DNA of 64,000 nt from Micrococcales bacterium (GCA_016719135.1 JADKAV010000005.1:124001-188000); one strand, 5' to 3'; counted from the first letter of the stretch, positions 27,001 to 34,642 are shown. Numbers and translations: made by a program. The notes: a model not told the origin generated them from the sequence alone.

Positions 27001-27559
27001 GGCGCAACTGCGGACTCTGTCCGAAGGCAACATCGCCGACCTCGCCGGTTCCGACAACGCCGATGGCAAGGTGGTGACGGTCAGCGGTCTGGTCACCTCA
27101 GTCGTGCGCCGCGTCACCAAAGGTGGCAAGCCGTACGCACAGATGGTGGTGGAGGATCTCACCGGCGAGATTCAGATGATGGTGTTCCCCAAGGCGTACG
27201 AAGCCTACTCGCCGTATTGCCACACCGACGCGATCGTGGTCGTCAAGGGCAGGCTCGATCTCGGCGAGGACTCTCCTCGCATGATGGTCATGGATGTCAG
27301 CGTCCCCGACCTGTCGCTGGACCGGAACACCCCATTCGTGGTGACCGTTTCGGCCCAGCAGTGCACCCCCGACACCGTCGAACGACTCAAAGCCGTACTC
27401 AGCGCCCACCCCGGAGGTACCGAAGTGCACCTGCGGATGGCCACGGGTACACGCACCACTGTGTTGCGCCTCGACGAGGGATTCCGGGTTTCGGCCACCC
27501 CATCACTGGGCGCCGATCTGAAGGCACTGCTCGGGCCCAACTGCCTCCCGAGCTCGTGA
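24020..27559 (+). CDS. dnaE: DNA polymerase III alpha subunit (DnaE1)
   Basis: 1179-residue replicative polymerase. The N-terminal PHP domain starts HLHVHTEYSMLDGA and contains MTDHGNVFG; the palm has the catalytic aspartates in MPDIDMDF near residue 420; the finger region and tandem helix-hairpin-helix follow, and the C-terminal OB fold (VVTVSGLVTSVVRRVTKGGK) binds single-stranded DNA. Length is normal and there is no intein, which some actinobacterial dnaE genes carry. The ATG at 24020 has AAGGGA about 6 bases upstream; longer upstream frames run through the repeat cluster and are not credible. The TGA overlaps the next gene. Confidence 0.97.
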   Translation: MSDSFVHLHVHTEYSMLDGAARLDDLFTEAARLEMPAIAMTDHGNVFGAYDFYKKGQKYGVKPIIGIEGYYAPQGRHTRAPYDFGNVPGDEVGEDGTPTMKGKQAYTHMTVLAETTEGMHNLFRLSSMASIEGYYRKPRFDRELLDRYGKGLIATTGCPSGEVNMWLRAGQYDRAVAAAADFRDILGQDNLYVELMDHDLDIEARHRADLLRIAQDLNLPLVATNDLHYVREDDASAHDVLLCIGTRATVNDEKRFRFNGSGYFLKPADQMRQIWSELPQACDNTLLIAERCNVEFDDSANLMPRFDVPEGETEDSWMAKEVHRGLAERFAPHPVPETHLKQADFELSVIAKMGYPSYFLVTADLVRYAKANGIRVGPGRGSAAGALIAWALGITELDPLEHGLIFERFLNPDRVSMPDIDMDFDERRRGEMIRYATEKYGDDQVAQIVTYSSIKAKAAIKDSARALGLPYALSDQITKAMPDPVMGKDISLSGIFDPKHPRYGEAKDFRTLHDADPQVQQVVATARGLEGLKRQPGVHAAGVILSRAKLLDVVPLWKRDDGSIITQFDMDACEKLGLLKMDFLGLRNLTVLDDCLDNIEHNKGERVVLEDLPLDNAEAYRLLARGDTLGVFQLDGGPMRALLRSMKPDSFDDISAVLALYRPGPMGANAHNDYADRKNKRQPVTPIHPELAEPLEDILNETYGVIVYQEQVMTIAQRVAGYSLGQADLLRRAMGKKKKEILDQEFGPFAAGMRANGYSDAAINTLWDILVPFADYAFNKAHSAGYGLVSYWTAYLKANYPTEYMAALLESVKDNKDKSAIYLAECRHMGVKVLPPDVNDSQSRFTAVGDTIRFGLSAVRNVGEGVVDSIVASRTAKGRFTDFPDFLSKVEASACNKRVVESLIKAGAFDSLGHTRRGLISVHEPAVDEALMTKRAEAIGQFDLFGDMLEEDDEAGSGMTVQIPIGEWDKSVLLAHEREMLGLYVSDHPLLGLEAQLRTLSEGNIADLAGSDNADGKVVTVSGLVTSVVRRVTKGGKPYAQMVVEDLTGEIQMMVFPKAYEAYSPYCHTDAIVVVKGRLDLGEDSPRMMVMDVSVPDLSLDRNTPFVVTVSAQQCTPDTVERLKAVLSAHPGGTEVHLRMATGTRTTVLRLDEGFRVSATPSLGADLKALLGPNCLPSS

Positions 27560-28086
27560 CGCCGTTTCCGGCTCAGCGTGGCCTGCAACCGTTCGGCGTG
27601 ATCGCCCGATACGTGCTGCTCGGAGCCGCGCTCGGGATCCCTGTGGCGATCCTCTGGGTGCTGCTGGCCCCGCGGGTGATCGCGACGTCGGTGGACCCCG
27701 CGGAGTTCGCCGAGCCCTACCCGCAAGGCTTCGCAGCCACAGACCTCACCCTCGGTGCATTGCTCTTGGTCGCCGGATGTGTGCTCGGCGTCGTGGCTGC
27801 GATGCGCCTGCGCGCCACGGGCTTCGACCGCGGCTGGGGTCAGGTCCTGGGTGTCATCGTCGGGGCGGCCATGTGCGCTGCGGTGGCCCGGGTCGTGGGA
27901 TGGTGGCTCGCCGGCAGGACGCTTCGCCCAATCCCCGACGGCTTCGAACTGCCCTTGACTGTGGGAGCCTCGGGAGTGCTGTTGCTGGGCATGTTCTCGG
28001 GCCTGCTGGTGGTGCTCTTCTACGCCGCCTTCGCCCGGGAGCCCGCAGGTGTCACGCCTGTATCGGAGCCGTCCGGGCTCGGGTAG
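27556..28086 (+). CDS. Small membrane protein of unknown function downstream of dnaE
   Basis: 176-residue protein, start GTG 27556 overlapping the dnaE stop (GTGA). Four hydrophobic segments can be placed at about residues 17-38, 58-82, 92-115 and 133-160. The loop after the first segment is acidic (SVDPAEFAEPYPQG). The topology resembles actinobacterial DUF2567-type proteins, but I do not recognise a diagnostic motif and do not assign a function. Its last 35 bases overlap the convergent YbaK gene. Confidence 0.7.
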   Translation: MTPFPAQRGLQPFGVIARYVLLGAALGIPVAILWVLLAPRVIATSVDPAEFAEPYPQGFAATDLTLGALLLVAGCVLGVVAAMRLRATGFDRGWGQVLGVIVGAAMCAAVARVVGWWLAGRTLRPIPDGFELPLTVGASGVLLLGMFSGLLVVLFYAAFAREPAGVTPVSEPSGLG

Positions 28087-28555
28087 CGGAGATCAGGTCA
28101 TCGGGCTTCAGTTCGAGGTCCAGACCTCTGCGTCCACCGGACACGAACACGGTGGAATGGTCCAGGGCCGAGATGTCCAGGATCGTTGGCAGGGCCTTGC
28201 GCTGGCCGATTGGCGAGATGCCGCCCAGCACGTACCCGGTGGATTTCTCCACCGCCTTCGGATCGCCCATCACCGCCCGCTTCGCCCCGACCGCGCTGGC
28301 CAACGCTTTGAGACTCAACTGCCCGCTGACCGGCACGATGGCCACGACCAGTGTTCCGTCTGCGTCGGCTACCAGGGTCTTGAAGACACGTTGGGGGTCC
28401 AGGGACAGCGCCTTGGCAGCTTCGGCGCCGTAGGCCGTGGTGTCCGGGTCATGGCGGTACTCGTGCACGGCGAACGGGATCCCGGCCTCGTGCAGGGCAA
28501 CCATCGCTTGCGTGGAGGCGCCCTTCGACTTCGTCTTGCTCCTCTTGGCGGCCAT
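28052..28555 (-). CDS. ybaK: YbaK/EbsC-type aminoacyl-tRNA deacylase (Cys-tRNA-Pro)
   Basis: 167-residue single-domain editing protein. A lysine-rich tail (MAAKRSKTKSKGAS) precedes the YbaK fold, in which VFKTLVADADGTLVVAIVPVSGQLSLKALA carries the conserved catalytic lysine, and GYVLGGISPIGQRK forms the substrate-pocket loop. Family members hydrolyse Cys-tRNA-Pro mischarged by prolyl-tRNA synthetase. The ATG at 28555 fits the normal family length; upstream in-frame codons add 76 residues with no resemblance to anything. Confidence 0.9.
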   Translation of the reverse strand: MAAKRSKTKSKGASTQAMVALHEAGIPFAVHEYRHDPDTTAYGAEAAKALSLDPQRVFKTLVADADGTLVVAIVPVSGQLSLKALASAVGAKRAVMGDPKAVEKSTGYVLGGISPIGQRKALPTILDISALDHSTVFVSGGRRGLDLELKPDDLISATRARTAPIQA

Positions 28556-28877
28556 GGTCTCGACGGTATCGCCGTGCGGGAGACTCGGCCACGGGTTGCG
28601 CATTCCCGTGCCGGGCCCGCGATCAATCCGACCGTGAGCGAATCCTGTGAACGGCTGTGTCGATCGCGGCTTCGCCAGCACGTCCACATGCTCTTCGACG
28701 TGGGCAGGGACGGGACCATCCGATCCAATCGAGAAACACGCCTGCTGAGAATTCTGGTCGGTGTCCACCATGGGATGGCACACTTCTCACCTGGCGTACG
28801 GGACACCCGCTCGCCTGAAAGACCGCTGAACTCTTGCCTTCGCGAACGGTCATACCACTGCTTCGTACGATGGGTGC
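28556..28877 (+). other. 322-base gap between ybaK and hisD
   Basis: This divergent region must hold the promoters of ybaK and the his operon. The only element I can support is TACGAT at 28866-28871, listed separately. I see no gene, tRNA, leader peptide rich in His codons, or attenuator hairpin, so His-codon attenuation is not indicated. Confidence 0.5.
28866..28871 (+). promoter_or_regulatory. -10 element of a probable leaderless hisD promoter
   Basis: TACGAT ends 6 bases before the hisD ATG at 28878, and no ribosome binding site is present. Transcription would begin at or next to the ATG. No recognisable -35 is seen at the expected distance. Confidence 0.5.
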
Positions 28878-30155
28878 ATGCTGCGTCGCATCGATCTCCG
28901 CAACGGTGAACCGTTCGAAGTGCCCCGAGCTCTGCCCGAGGGGCAGGCGGCTGCAGTGACGCACATCATCGACGAGGTGCGCACCGGCGGGGCGCAGGCC
29001 GTGCTCGACGCGGGGGAACGGTTCGACGGCGTCCGGCCGGCGTCCTTGCGGGTTCCCGCAGAAGTCCTGGAAGCGGCTGAACGAACGTTGGACCCGGCTG
29101 TGCGGGAGGCGCTGCTGACCGCGATCGAGCGCGCGACTCGCGTTCACAACGATCAGCTGCCGGCGCCTGGAACGACCGAACTCGGTCCGGGAGCCGTGGT
29201 GCACCAGACGTGGCGACCGGTGCGCCGAGTGGGGCTATACGTCCCGGGAGGTCGCGCGGTGTACCCGTCGAGCGTGGTCATGAACGTCGTGCCGGCGCGG
29301 GTGGCCGGTGTCGAGTCGATGGCTGTTGTCAGCCCTCCGCAGGTCGACCACGACGGCTGGCCGCACCCGACGATTCTTGCGGCGTGCAGGTTGCTGGGTA
29401 TCGACGAGGTGTATGCCGCCGGCGGAGCGCAGGCGGTCGCCATGCTGGCGCTGGGCGTGGAGGGCTGCGAACCGGTCAACGTCATCACCGGTCCGGGCAA
29501 CATCTATGTGACCGAAGCCAAACGCCTGCTGCGTGGCACCGTCGGGATCGACAGTGAGGCCGGGCCCACGGAGATCGCGATCGTGGCCGACGACAGTGCC
29601 GATCCCGCGTTCGTGGCCGCGGATCTGATCTCGCAGGCCGAACACGACGTGGTGGCCGCCTCTGTTCTGATCACGGACTCCGAAGCCCTCGCGAACGCCG
29701 TGGACGAGCAACTTGAGATTCAGGTCCCGGCGGCCAAACACAGCGATCGCATCCGGCAGGCTCTGACTGGAAGGCAGAGTGCTGCGGTCATCACCACCGA
29801 CATCCCCCAAGCGTTGGCCGCGGCCGACGCGTACGCCGCCGAACACCTGGAGATCCACACCCGCGATGCCGCCGCCGATGCCGCAGCCATCCGCAACGCC
29901 GGCGCGATCTTCGTGGGCCCGTACAGTCCGGTGTCCCTGGGCGACTACCTGGCGGGTTCCAACCATGTGCTGCCCACGGCCGGATGCGCGTGCCACTCCA
30001 GCGGTCTGAACGTCACGACTTTCCTGCGCAGCGTGCAGGTCGTCGAGTACGACCAGCCCGCTTTGGATGGCCTGACCGACCAGATCCAGGCGCTGGCCCT
30101 GGCCGAGGACCTCCCCTCGCATGCACAAGCTGTGACCATCAGGCGGGAGCGGTGA
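28878..30155 (+). CDS. hisD: HisD, histidinol dehydrogenase
   Basis: 425-residue zinc enzyme for the last two oxidation steps of histidine synthesis (histidinol to histidinal to histidine, using NAD). The conserved segments YVPGGRAVYPSSVVMN, GPGNIYVTEAKR and EAGPTEIAIVADDSADP are present, as are the catalytic AEHLEIHT and the zinc-ligand region GDYLAGSNHVLPT. Length matches the family. Leaderless by its promoter geometry. The stop overlaps the hisC GTG (GTGA at 30152). Confidence 0.96.
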   Translation: MLRRIDLRNGEPFEVPRALPEGQAAAVTHIIDEVRTGGAQAVLDAGERFDGVRPASLRVPAEVLEAAERTLDPAVREALLTAIERATRVHNDQLPAPGTTELGPGAVVHQTWRPVRRVGLYVPGGRAVYPSSVVMNVVPARVAGVESMAVVSPPQVDHDGWPHPTILAACRLLGIDEVYAAGGAQAVAMLALGVEGCEPVNVITGPGNIYVTEAKRLLRGTVGIDSEAGPTEIAIVADDSADPAFVAADLISQAEHDVVAASVLITDSEALANAVDEQLEIQVPAAKHSDRIRQALTGRQSAAVITTDIPQALAAADAYAAEHLEIHTRDAAADAAAIRNAGAIFVGPYSPVSLGDYLAGSNHVLPTAGCACHSSGLNVTTFLRSVQVVEYDQPALDGLTDQIQALALAEDLPSHAQAVTIRRER

Positions 30156-31237
30156 GCGATCTGCCGCTGCGTCCCGAGCTGGTGGGTCGCAGCCCGTACG
30201 GCGCGCCGCAGATCGACGTGCCGATCCGGTTGAACACCAATGAGAACCCGTACCCGCCGCCACCGGAGATGATCGCCGACATCGCGGCCAGGATCGCCCC
30301 GGATCTCAATCGCTACCCCGATCGGGACGCGGTCGGCCTGCGGGCCGCGCTCGCCGAGTATCTCGTCGACCAGACCGGCGTGCGGTTGTCGGTGGACCAG
30401 GTGTGGGCGGCCAACGGATCCAACGAGATCCTGCAGCAGATCCTGCAGGCGTTCGGCGGCCCGGGACGCACCGCGCTGGGCTTTCAGCCCGGGTACACGA
30501 TGCACGAACTGATCAGCCGCGGCACCGGCACCGCGTTCCTCGGGGTCCCGCGGGATCTGCACCTGGACGCCGACCACGTCGTGGCCGCCGTGCGCGAACA
30601 CCGACCCGATGTTCTGTTCCTGTGCAGCCCCAACAACCCGACCGGCGAGTCCCTGCCGCCCGACGTGATCAACGCTGCGTACCAAGCGCTGGCTGAGACC
30701 GACTCCGGCATCATGGTGGTGGATGAGGCGTATGCGGAGTTCGCCGGCGTCGACAGTGCGGTGGGGTTGCTCGAGGGTCGGCCGCGGCTACTGGTGACAC
30801 GCACCATGAGCAAGGCCTTCGCGTTCGCCGGTGCGCGCGTTGGCTACCTGGCGGCGGATCCGGCGGTGGTCGAGGCGCTGTTGCTGGTCCGGCTGCCGTA
30901 TCACCTGTCGTCGTTGACACAGGCGGCCGCGCAGGTGGCCGTCGAGCATTCCCCGCGGCTCAAAGAACAGATCCGGCACCTATGCCGCACGCGTGACGAG
31001 TTCGTCGCAGCGGTGTCTGCGAAAGGTTGGCAGTGTGCACCGTCGGACGCCAACTTCGTGTTGGTGGGACCGTTCATTGATCCCGCCCGTGCCTGGCAGC
31101 GCCTGCTGGACCAGGGGATCCTGGTACGCGACGTTGGGTTGCCGCGATGGTTGAGGGTGACGATCGGCACCGATGAACAGATGGCCGCACTTGTGGACGC
31201 GTTGGGCGGCCTCAAGGACCTGAGGGAGAGAACATGA
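30152..31237 (+). CDS. hisC: HisC, histidinol-phosphate aminotransferase
   Basis: 361-residue fold-type I PLP aminotransferase. NTNENPYPPP near the N terminus, the cofactor-contacting SPNNPTGE, VVDEAYAEFAG, and the lysine motif RTMSKAFAFAGARVGY are all present. The GTG at 30152 overlaps the hisD stop. It is coupled to hisB by an ATGA overlap at 31234. Specificity for histidinol phosphate is supported by operon position as well as sequence. Confidence 0.95.
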   Translation: MSDLPLRPELVGRSPYGAPQIDVPIRLNTNENPYPPPPEMIADIAARIAPDLNRYPDRDAVGLRAALAEYLVDQTGVRLSVDQVWAANGSNEILQQILQAFGGPGRTALGFQPGYTMHELISRGTGTAFLGVPRDLHLDADHVVAAVREHRPDVLFLCSPNNPTGESLPPDVINAAYQALAETDSGIMVVDEAYAEFAGVDSAVGLLEGRPRLLVTRTMSKAFAFAGARVGYLAADPAVVEALLLVRLPYHLSSLTQAAAQVAVEHSPRLKEQIRHLCRTRDEFVAAVSAKGWQCAPSDANFVLVGPFIDPARAWQRLLDQGILVRDVGLPRWLRVTIGTDEQMAALVDALGGLKDLRERT

Positions 31238-31827
31238 GTCGCAGCGCTCGCGTTGCACGCACCACCAAAGAGAGCGATGTCCTGGTCGAGCTGGAGGTGG
31301 ACGGCAGCGGGACATCGACGATCGACACGGAGTGCCCTTCTTCGATCACATGCTCGACCAGGTCGCCCGGCACGGCGGACTGGACCCTCACCGTGCGAAC
31401 GCGCGGGGACTTGGAGGTCGACGCACACCACACCGTCGAGGACACCTCGCTGGCGTTCGGACAGGCCCTGCGCGAGGCGCTGGGGGACAAGGCCGGGGTA
31501 ACCCGCTACGGCAACGCGATGATTCCGCTGGACGAGGCCCTCACCTTGTGTGTGGTCGATCTGTCGGGCAGGCCGTACCTCGTGCATGAGGAGCCCGAAC
31601 TGGTGGAGCTCATCGGAACCTACGAAACCACATTGACCCGGCACATCTTCGAATCCATCGTCGCGACTGCGAACATCACCGTGCACGTGAAGGTGCAGTC
31701 CGGGCGCAACGCCCATCACATCGTCGAATCTCAGTTCAAGGCATTCGCGCGGGCACTGCGGCAGGCTGTGGCGCCCGACCCCCGGCTCACCGGCATCCCC
31801 TCGACCAAGGGCACCTTGGGCTCATGA
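31234..31827 (+). CDS. hisB: HisB, imidazoleglycerol-phosphate dehydratase, with two compensating indels
   Basis: The 197-codon frame is open and begins and ends as a normal HisB (RTTKESDVLVELEVDG at the start; DAHHTVEDT, HHIVESQFKAFARALRQA and GIPSTKGTLG later). Between about 31330 and 31386 the in-frame product reads ECPSSITCSTRSPGTADW, which matches no HisB. In the frame beginning at 31332 the same bases encode VPFFDHMLDQVARHGGLD, the conserved metal-site segment. The pattern fits one missing G at 31329-31330 and one extra C at 31385-31387. As written, the product would lack the DHM histidine that binds manganese and should be inactive. A consensus error is likeliest, since the flanking his genes are intact. 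Confidence 0.92.
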   Translation: MSRSARVARTTKESDVLVELEVDGSGTSTIDTECPSSITCSTRSPGTADWTLTVRTRGDLEVDAHHTVEDTSLAFGQALREALGDKAGVTRYGNAMIPLDEALTLCVVDLSGRPYLVHEEPELVELIGTYETTLTRHIFESIVATANITVHVKVQSGRNAHHIVESQFKAFARALRQAVAPDPRLTGIPSTKGTLGS

Positions 31828-32462
31828 CATCGGTCGTGGTCCTCGACTACGGATCGGGCAATCTGCGCTCGGCCCAGCGGGCTCTCGAAGCCGCCGGCGC
31901 TGAGGTGACGGTCAGCGCCGATCCGGAACTGGCAGCCGCCGCCGATGGGTTGGTGGTTCCGGGGGTCGGGGCGTTCGAGGCGTGCATGCGTGGGCTGTGG
32001 GCCATCCAGGGACAGCGCATCATCGAGCGCCGACTGGCCGGCGGACGCCCGGTGCTCGGGGTGTGCGTGGGCATGCAGATCATGTTCGAAGCCGGTGCGG
32101 AGCATGGTCTGGTCAGCCCAGGATGCGCCCAATGGCCCGGGCGGGTGGAACGCCTGGACGCCCCGGTGCTTCCGCACATGGGCTGGAACACCGTCGAGCC
32201 GCCCGACGACTCCGCGTTGTTCGCAGGGATCGCCGACCGGCGATTCTATTTCGTACATTCCTACGCGGCCAAGGCGCTGGAGATCCCCGATGCGGGAACC
32301 CAGGCCCTTCATCCGGCGGTGCTCACGTGGACCACCTACGGCGAGCGTTTCATCAGCGCCGTGGAGAACGGTCCGCTAAGTGCGACCCAGTTCCACCCGG
32401 AGAAGTCGGGTCAGGCGGGGGTGCAACTGCTCCGGAACTGGATCGCCACGCTGGCCCGGTGA
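31824..32462 (+). CDS. hisH: HisH, glutamine amidotransferase subunit of IGP synthase
   Basis: 212-residue class I glutaminase that supplies ammonia to HisF. The nucleophile is in VLGVCVGMQIMFEAGAEHG, the catalytic His-Glu pair in TQFHPEKSG, and YGSGNLRSAQRALE is the family N-terminal signature. It overlaps hisB by 4 bases. The hisA/priA and hisF genes that normally follow are not here; the next gene is a thioredoxin in its own transcription unit. Confidence 0.95.
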   Translation: MTSVVVLDYGSGNLRSAQRALEAAGAEVTVSADPELAAAADGLVVPGVGAFEACMRGLWAIQGQRIIERRLAGGRPVLGVCVGMQIMFEAGAEHGLVSPGCAQWPGRVERLDAPVLPHMGWNTVEPPDDSALFAGIADRRFYFVHSYAAKALEIPDAGTQALHPAVLTWTTYGERFISAVENGPLSATQFHPEKSGQAGVQLLRNWIATLAR

Positions 32463-32540
32463 TGCGCGTCGAAGCTCTTCACAGTCCCAGGGCATAAGCC
32501 CGGATGCGATGGGAATACCCCGGCACGACCGTGTGTTGAG

Positions 32541-32557
32541 ATACCCGTAGAGGGTAT
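32541..32557 (+). promoter_or_regulatory. CsoR/RicR-type copper operator before trxA
   Basis: ATACCC-GTAGA-GGGTAT is a perfect 6-bp inverted repeat with a 5-base spacer, ending 10 bases before the thioredoxin ATG. Mycobacterial RicR and related CsoR-family copper sensors are known to bind TACCC-N5-GGTA palindromes, which this matches. Its position over the promoter suggests repression relieved by copper(I). No csoR gene lies in the window, so the regulator would be elsewhere. A simple RNA hairpin is the alternative. Confidence 0.55.
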
Positions 32558-32567
32558 AGGAGAGACA

Positions 32568-32930
32568 ATGGCAACCACTGAATTGACCGCTGAGACCTTT
32601 GCGAGCACCGTGGAGGACAACGAGATCGTGCTCGTCGACTTCTGGGCTGCGTGGTGCGGCCCGTGCCGCATGTTCGCCCCGGTCTTCGAGAAGGCGTCGG
32701 AGAGCCACCCGGACATCGTTTTCGGGAAGGTGGACACCGAGGCCGAGCAGGCCCTGGCCGCCCAGGCCCAGATCTCGTCGATCCCGACGCTGATGGCTTT
32801 CCGCGACGGCATCCTGCTGTACTCGCAGCCCGGTGCACTTCCTGAAGCTGCCTTGACCGACTTGATCGGCCAGGTCAAGGACCTGGACATGGAGAAGGTG
32901 CACGCCGAGGTCGCCAAACAGCAGTCCTGA
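32568..32930 (+). CDS. trxA: Thioredoxin
   Basis: 120-residue cytoplasmic thioredoxin with the WCGPC active site (Trp29 to Cys33) and cis-proline in SSIPTLMAF. The C-terminal helix is somewhat longer than in E. coli TrxA. The ATG has AGGAGAG about 5 bases upstream. It stands alone between hisH and thyX behind a palindrome of copper-sensor type, so it may serve copper or thiol stress rather than general reduction; that is inference. A GC-rich inverted repeat follows. Confidence 0.93.
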   Translation: MATTELTAETFASTVEDNEIVLVDFWAAWCGPCRMFAPVFEKASESHPDIVFGKVDTEAEQALAAQAQISSIPTLMAFRDGILLYSQPGALPEAALTDLIGQVKDLDMEKVHAEVAKQQS

Positions 32931-32963
32931 GCCGGGCACCGCGGCGGGCACAGCACCAGTCCG

Positions 32964-32993
32964 GCCCGGACGCGCCGACCGGCCTGTCCGGGC
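32964..32993 (+). terminator. Possible trxA terminator hairpin
   Basis: GCCCGGAC (32964-32971) and GTCCGGGC (32986-32993) are exact reverse complements around a 14-base loop, 34 bases after the trxA stop and before the thyX promoter. There is no T-run, as is common for high-GC actinobacterial hairpins. Confidence 0.45.
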
Positions 32994-33010
32994 GGGCTGA
33001 GAACCCTGCC

Positions 33011-33016
33011 TAGAGT
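33011..33016 (+). promoter_or_regulatory. -10 element of a probable leaderless thyX promoter
   Basis: TAGAGT ends 7 bases before the GTG at 33024. The alternative GTG at 33015 overlaps this hexamer, which argues for 33024 as the real start. No ribosome binding site is present. Confidence 0.55.
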
Positions 33017-33023
33017 GGCACTC

Positions 33024-33737
33024 GTGGATGTTGAGTTCCGAAGCGAGATGACCGTTGAGTTGGTGCGGGCGGCCGCACAGGACGCAGACGTACTGTTCGC
33101 CGCCAGGGTTTCCACCAAGGGTGAGCATTCCTTGGACGACGTCGACGGTGATGCCGGTCGCTCGCAGGGCCTCATCAACTATTTGATGCGTGACCGGCAC
33201 GGTTCACCGTTCGAGCACAACTCGATGACGTTCTTCGTGAGCGCGCCGATCTTCGTGTTTCGGGAGTTCATGCGGCACCGGATCGCCTCCTACAACGAGG
33301 AGAGCGGCCGCTACCGCGAACTGCGGCCGGTCTTCTACGTGCCGGGTCCCGAACGCAGACTCGTGCAGCAGGGCAAGACCGGGTCGTACGAATTCGTCGA
33401 GGGCACCCCTGAGCAGTACGAGGTCGCGGTGGCTCAGACGAAGGCGGCCTGTGAGCACGCTTACGCGGCTTACCAGGCGATGCTGGACGCCGGCATCGCT
33501 CGGGAGGTGGCCCGCACCGTCCTGCCGGTGGGCACGTACAGCTCGATGTACGTGACGATGAACGCCCGTGCCTTGATGAACTTCTTGTCGCTGCGCACCA
33601 AACGCGAGGACTCAGCCTTCCCGTCCTTCCCGCAGCGAGAGATCGAGATGGTGGCCGACCGGATGGAGTCCTACTGGGCCGAGTTGATGCCGTTGACACA
33701 TGCGGCGTTCGAACGCAACGGCCGAGTCGCCCCGTAG
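33024..33737 (+). CDS. thyX: ThyX, flavin-dependent thymidylate synthase
   Basis: 237-residue FAD-dependent enzyme that methylates dUMP to dTMP using methylenetetrahydrofolate and NADPH. The signature RHRIASYNEESGRYREL (RHR-x7-8-S type) is intact near residues 90-106, and the C-terminal LRTKREDSAFPSFPQREIE contains the conserved dUMP-binding arginine region. The GTG at 33024 is preferred because of the -10 element 7 bases upstream. It precedes dapA in the usual actinobacterial order; dapB, often nearby, is not in the window. Confidence 0.95.
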   Translation: MDVEFRSEMTVELVRAAAQDADVLFAARVSTKGEHSLDDVDGDAGRSQGLINYLMRDRHGSPFEHNSMTFFVSAPIFVFREFMRHRIASYNEESGRYRELRPVFYVPGPERRLVQQGKTGSYEFVEGTPEQYEVAVAQTKAACEHAYAAYQAMLDAGIAREVARTVLPVGTYSSMYVTMNARALMNFLSLRTKREDSAFPSFPQREIEMVADRMESYWAELMPLTHAAFERNGRVAP

Positions 33738-33753
33738 GAATCGTGTCTGCCGG

Positions 33754-33759
33754 TAGCGT
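33754..33759 (+). promoter_or_regulatory. -10 element of a probable leaderless dapA promoter
   Basis: TAGCGT ends 7 bases before the ATG at 33767 with no ribosome binding site, the same layout as at thyX and ftsK. It lies in the short thyX-dapA gap. Confidence 0.5.
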
Positions 33760-33766
33760 GGAGAGC

Positions 33767-34642
33767 ATGCAGCATCCTTTCGGTTCGGTGGTCACTGCGA
33801 TGGTCACCCCATTCACCGCGGACGGTGAGCTGGATCTCGCGGGCATCGAGCGGCTGGCCAGCCACCTCGTGGACATCGGCAACGACGGACTGGTCGTCAA
33901 CGGCACGACCGGCGAGGCATCCACCACCTCCGACGGCGAAAAGTCGGAAGCCTTGCGGGCGGTCATCAGTGCGGTCGGGGATCGAGCAATTGTCACCGCA
34001 GGGGTCGGCACCAACGACACCGCCCACAGCGTCGAACTGGCACACCAGGCGCAAGCCGCAGGCGCGCATGCCTTGCTCGCGGTCACGCCTTACTACAACC
34101 GGCCTCCGCAGTCGGGGATCCTGCATCACTTCCGCACTCTGGCCGACGCCACGGACCTGCCGATGATGCTCTACGACATCCCTGGTCGGTCGGTCACCGA
34201 GATCGCGACACCCACCCTGATCGAGTTGGCCGAACATCCCAACATCCTGGCCGTCAAGGACGCCAAAGCGGATCTCCCCGGTTCTGCGCGGGTGCTGGCC
34301 GCCACCGACCTGCTGTACTACTCCGGTGACGACGCCCTGAACCTGCCGCTGCTGGCACTGGGCGCCTCTGGCTTCGTGTCCGTCGTGGGTCACTTCCTGG
34401 CCCCCACACTGGTGGCGATGCGGCGGGCGTTCCTCGACGGTGACCTCGAGGCCGCGCGCAGACTGCACTTCTCGACGCTGCCCACGATCGACGCCGTTTT
34501 TGTCACCCAGGCAGCCATGACCGTGAAGGCCACGTTGAACCGGCAGGGCCTTCCTGGCGGAACCGTCCGAGCGCCGCTGGTCGAGGCCAGCGAAACCGAC
34601 GTCGATGCCGTGATGACGGCACTGGAGGCCAGTAGTGGCTGA
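33767..34642 (+). CDS. dapA: DapA, 4-hydroxy-tetrahydrodipicolinate synthase
   Basis: 291-residue class I aldolase-fold enzyme that condenses pyruvate with aspartate semialdehyde, the first committed step to meso-DAP and lysine. Visible are NGTTGEASTTSDGEK, the YYNRPPQSGI tyrosine region, LYDIPGRSV, and the Schiff-base lysine in ILAVKDAKADL. The ATG at 33767 fits the family N terminus (FGSVVTAMVTPF) and the upstream -10 element. It overlaps rnj by 8 bases. Confidence 0.95.
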   Translation: MQHPFGSVVTAMVTPFTADGELDLAGIERLASHLVDIGNDGLVVNGTTGEASTTSDGEKSEALRAVISAVGDRAIVTAGVGTNDTAHSVELAHQAQAAGAHALLAVTPYYNRPPQSGILHHFRTLADATDLPMMLYDIPGRSVTEIATPTLIELAEHPNILAVKDAKADLPGSARVLAATDLLYYSGDDALNLPLLALGASGFVSVVGHFLAPTLVAMRRAFLDGDLEAARRLHFSTLPTIDAVFVTQAAMTVKATLNRQGLPGGTVRAPLVEASETDVDAVMTALEASSG

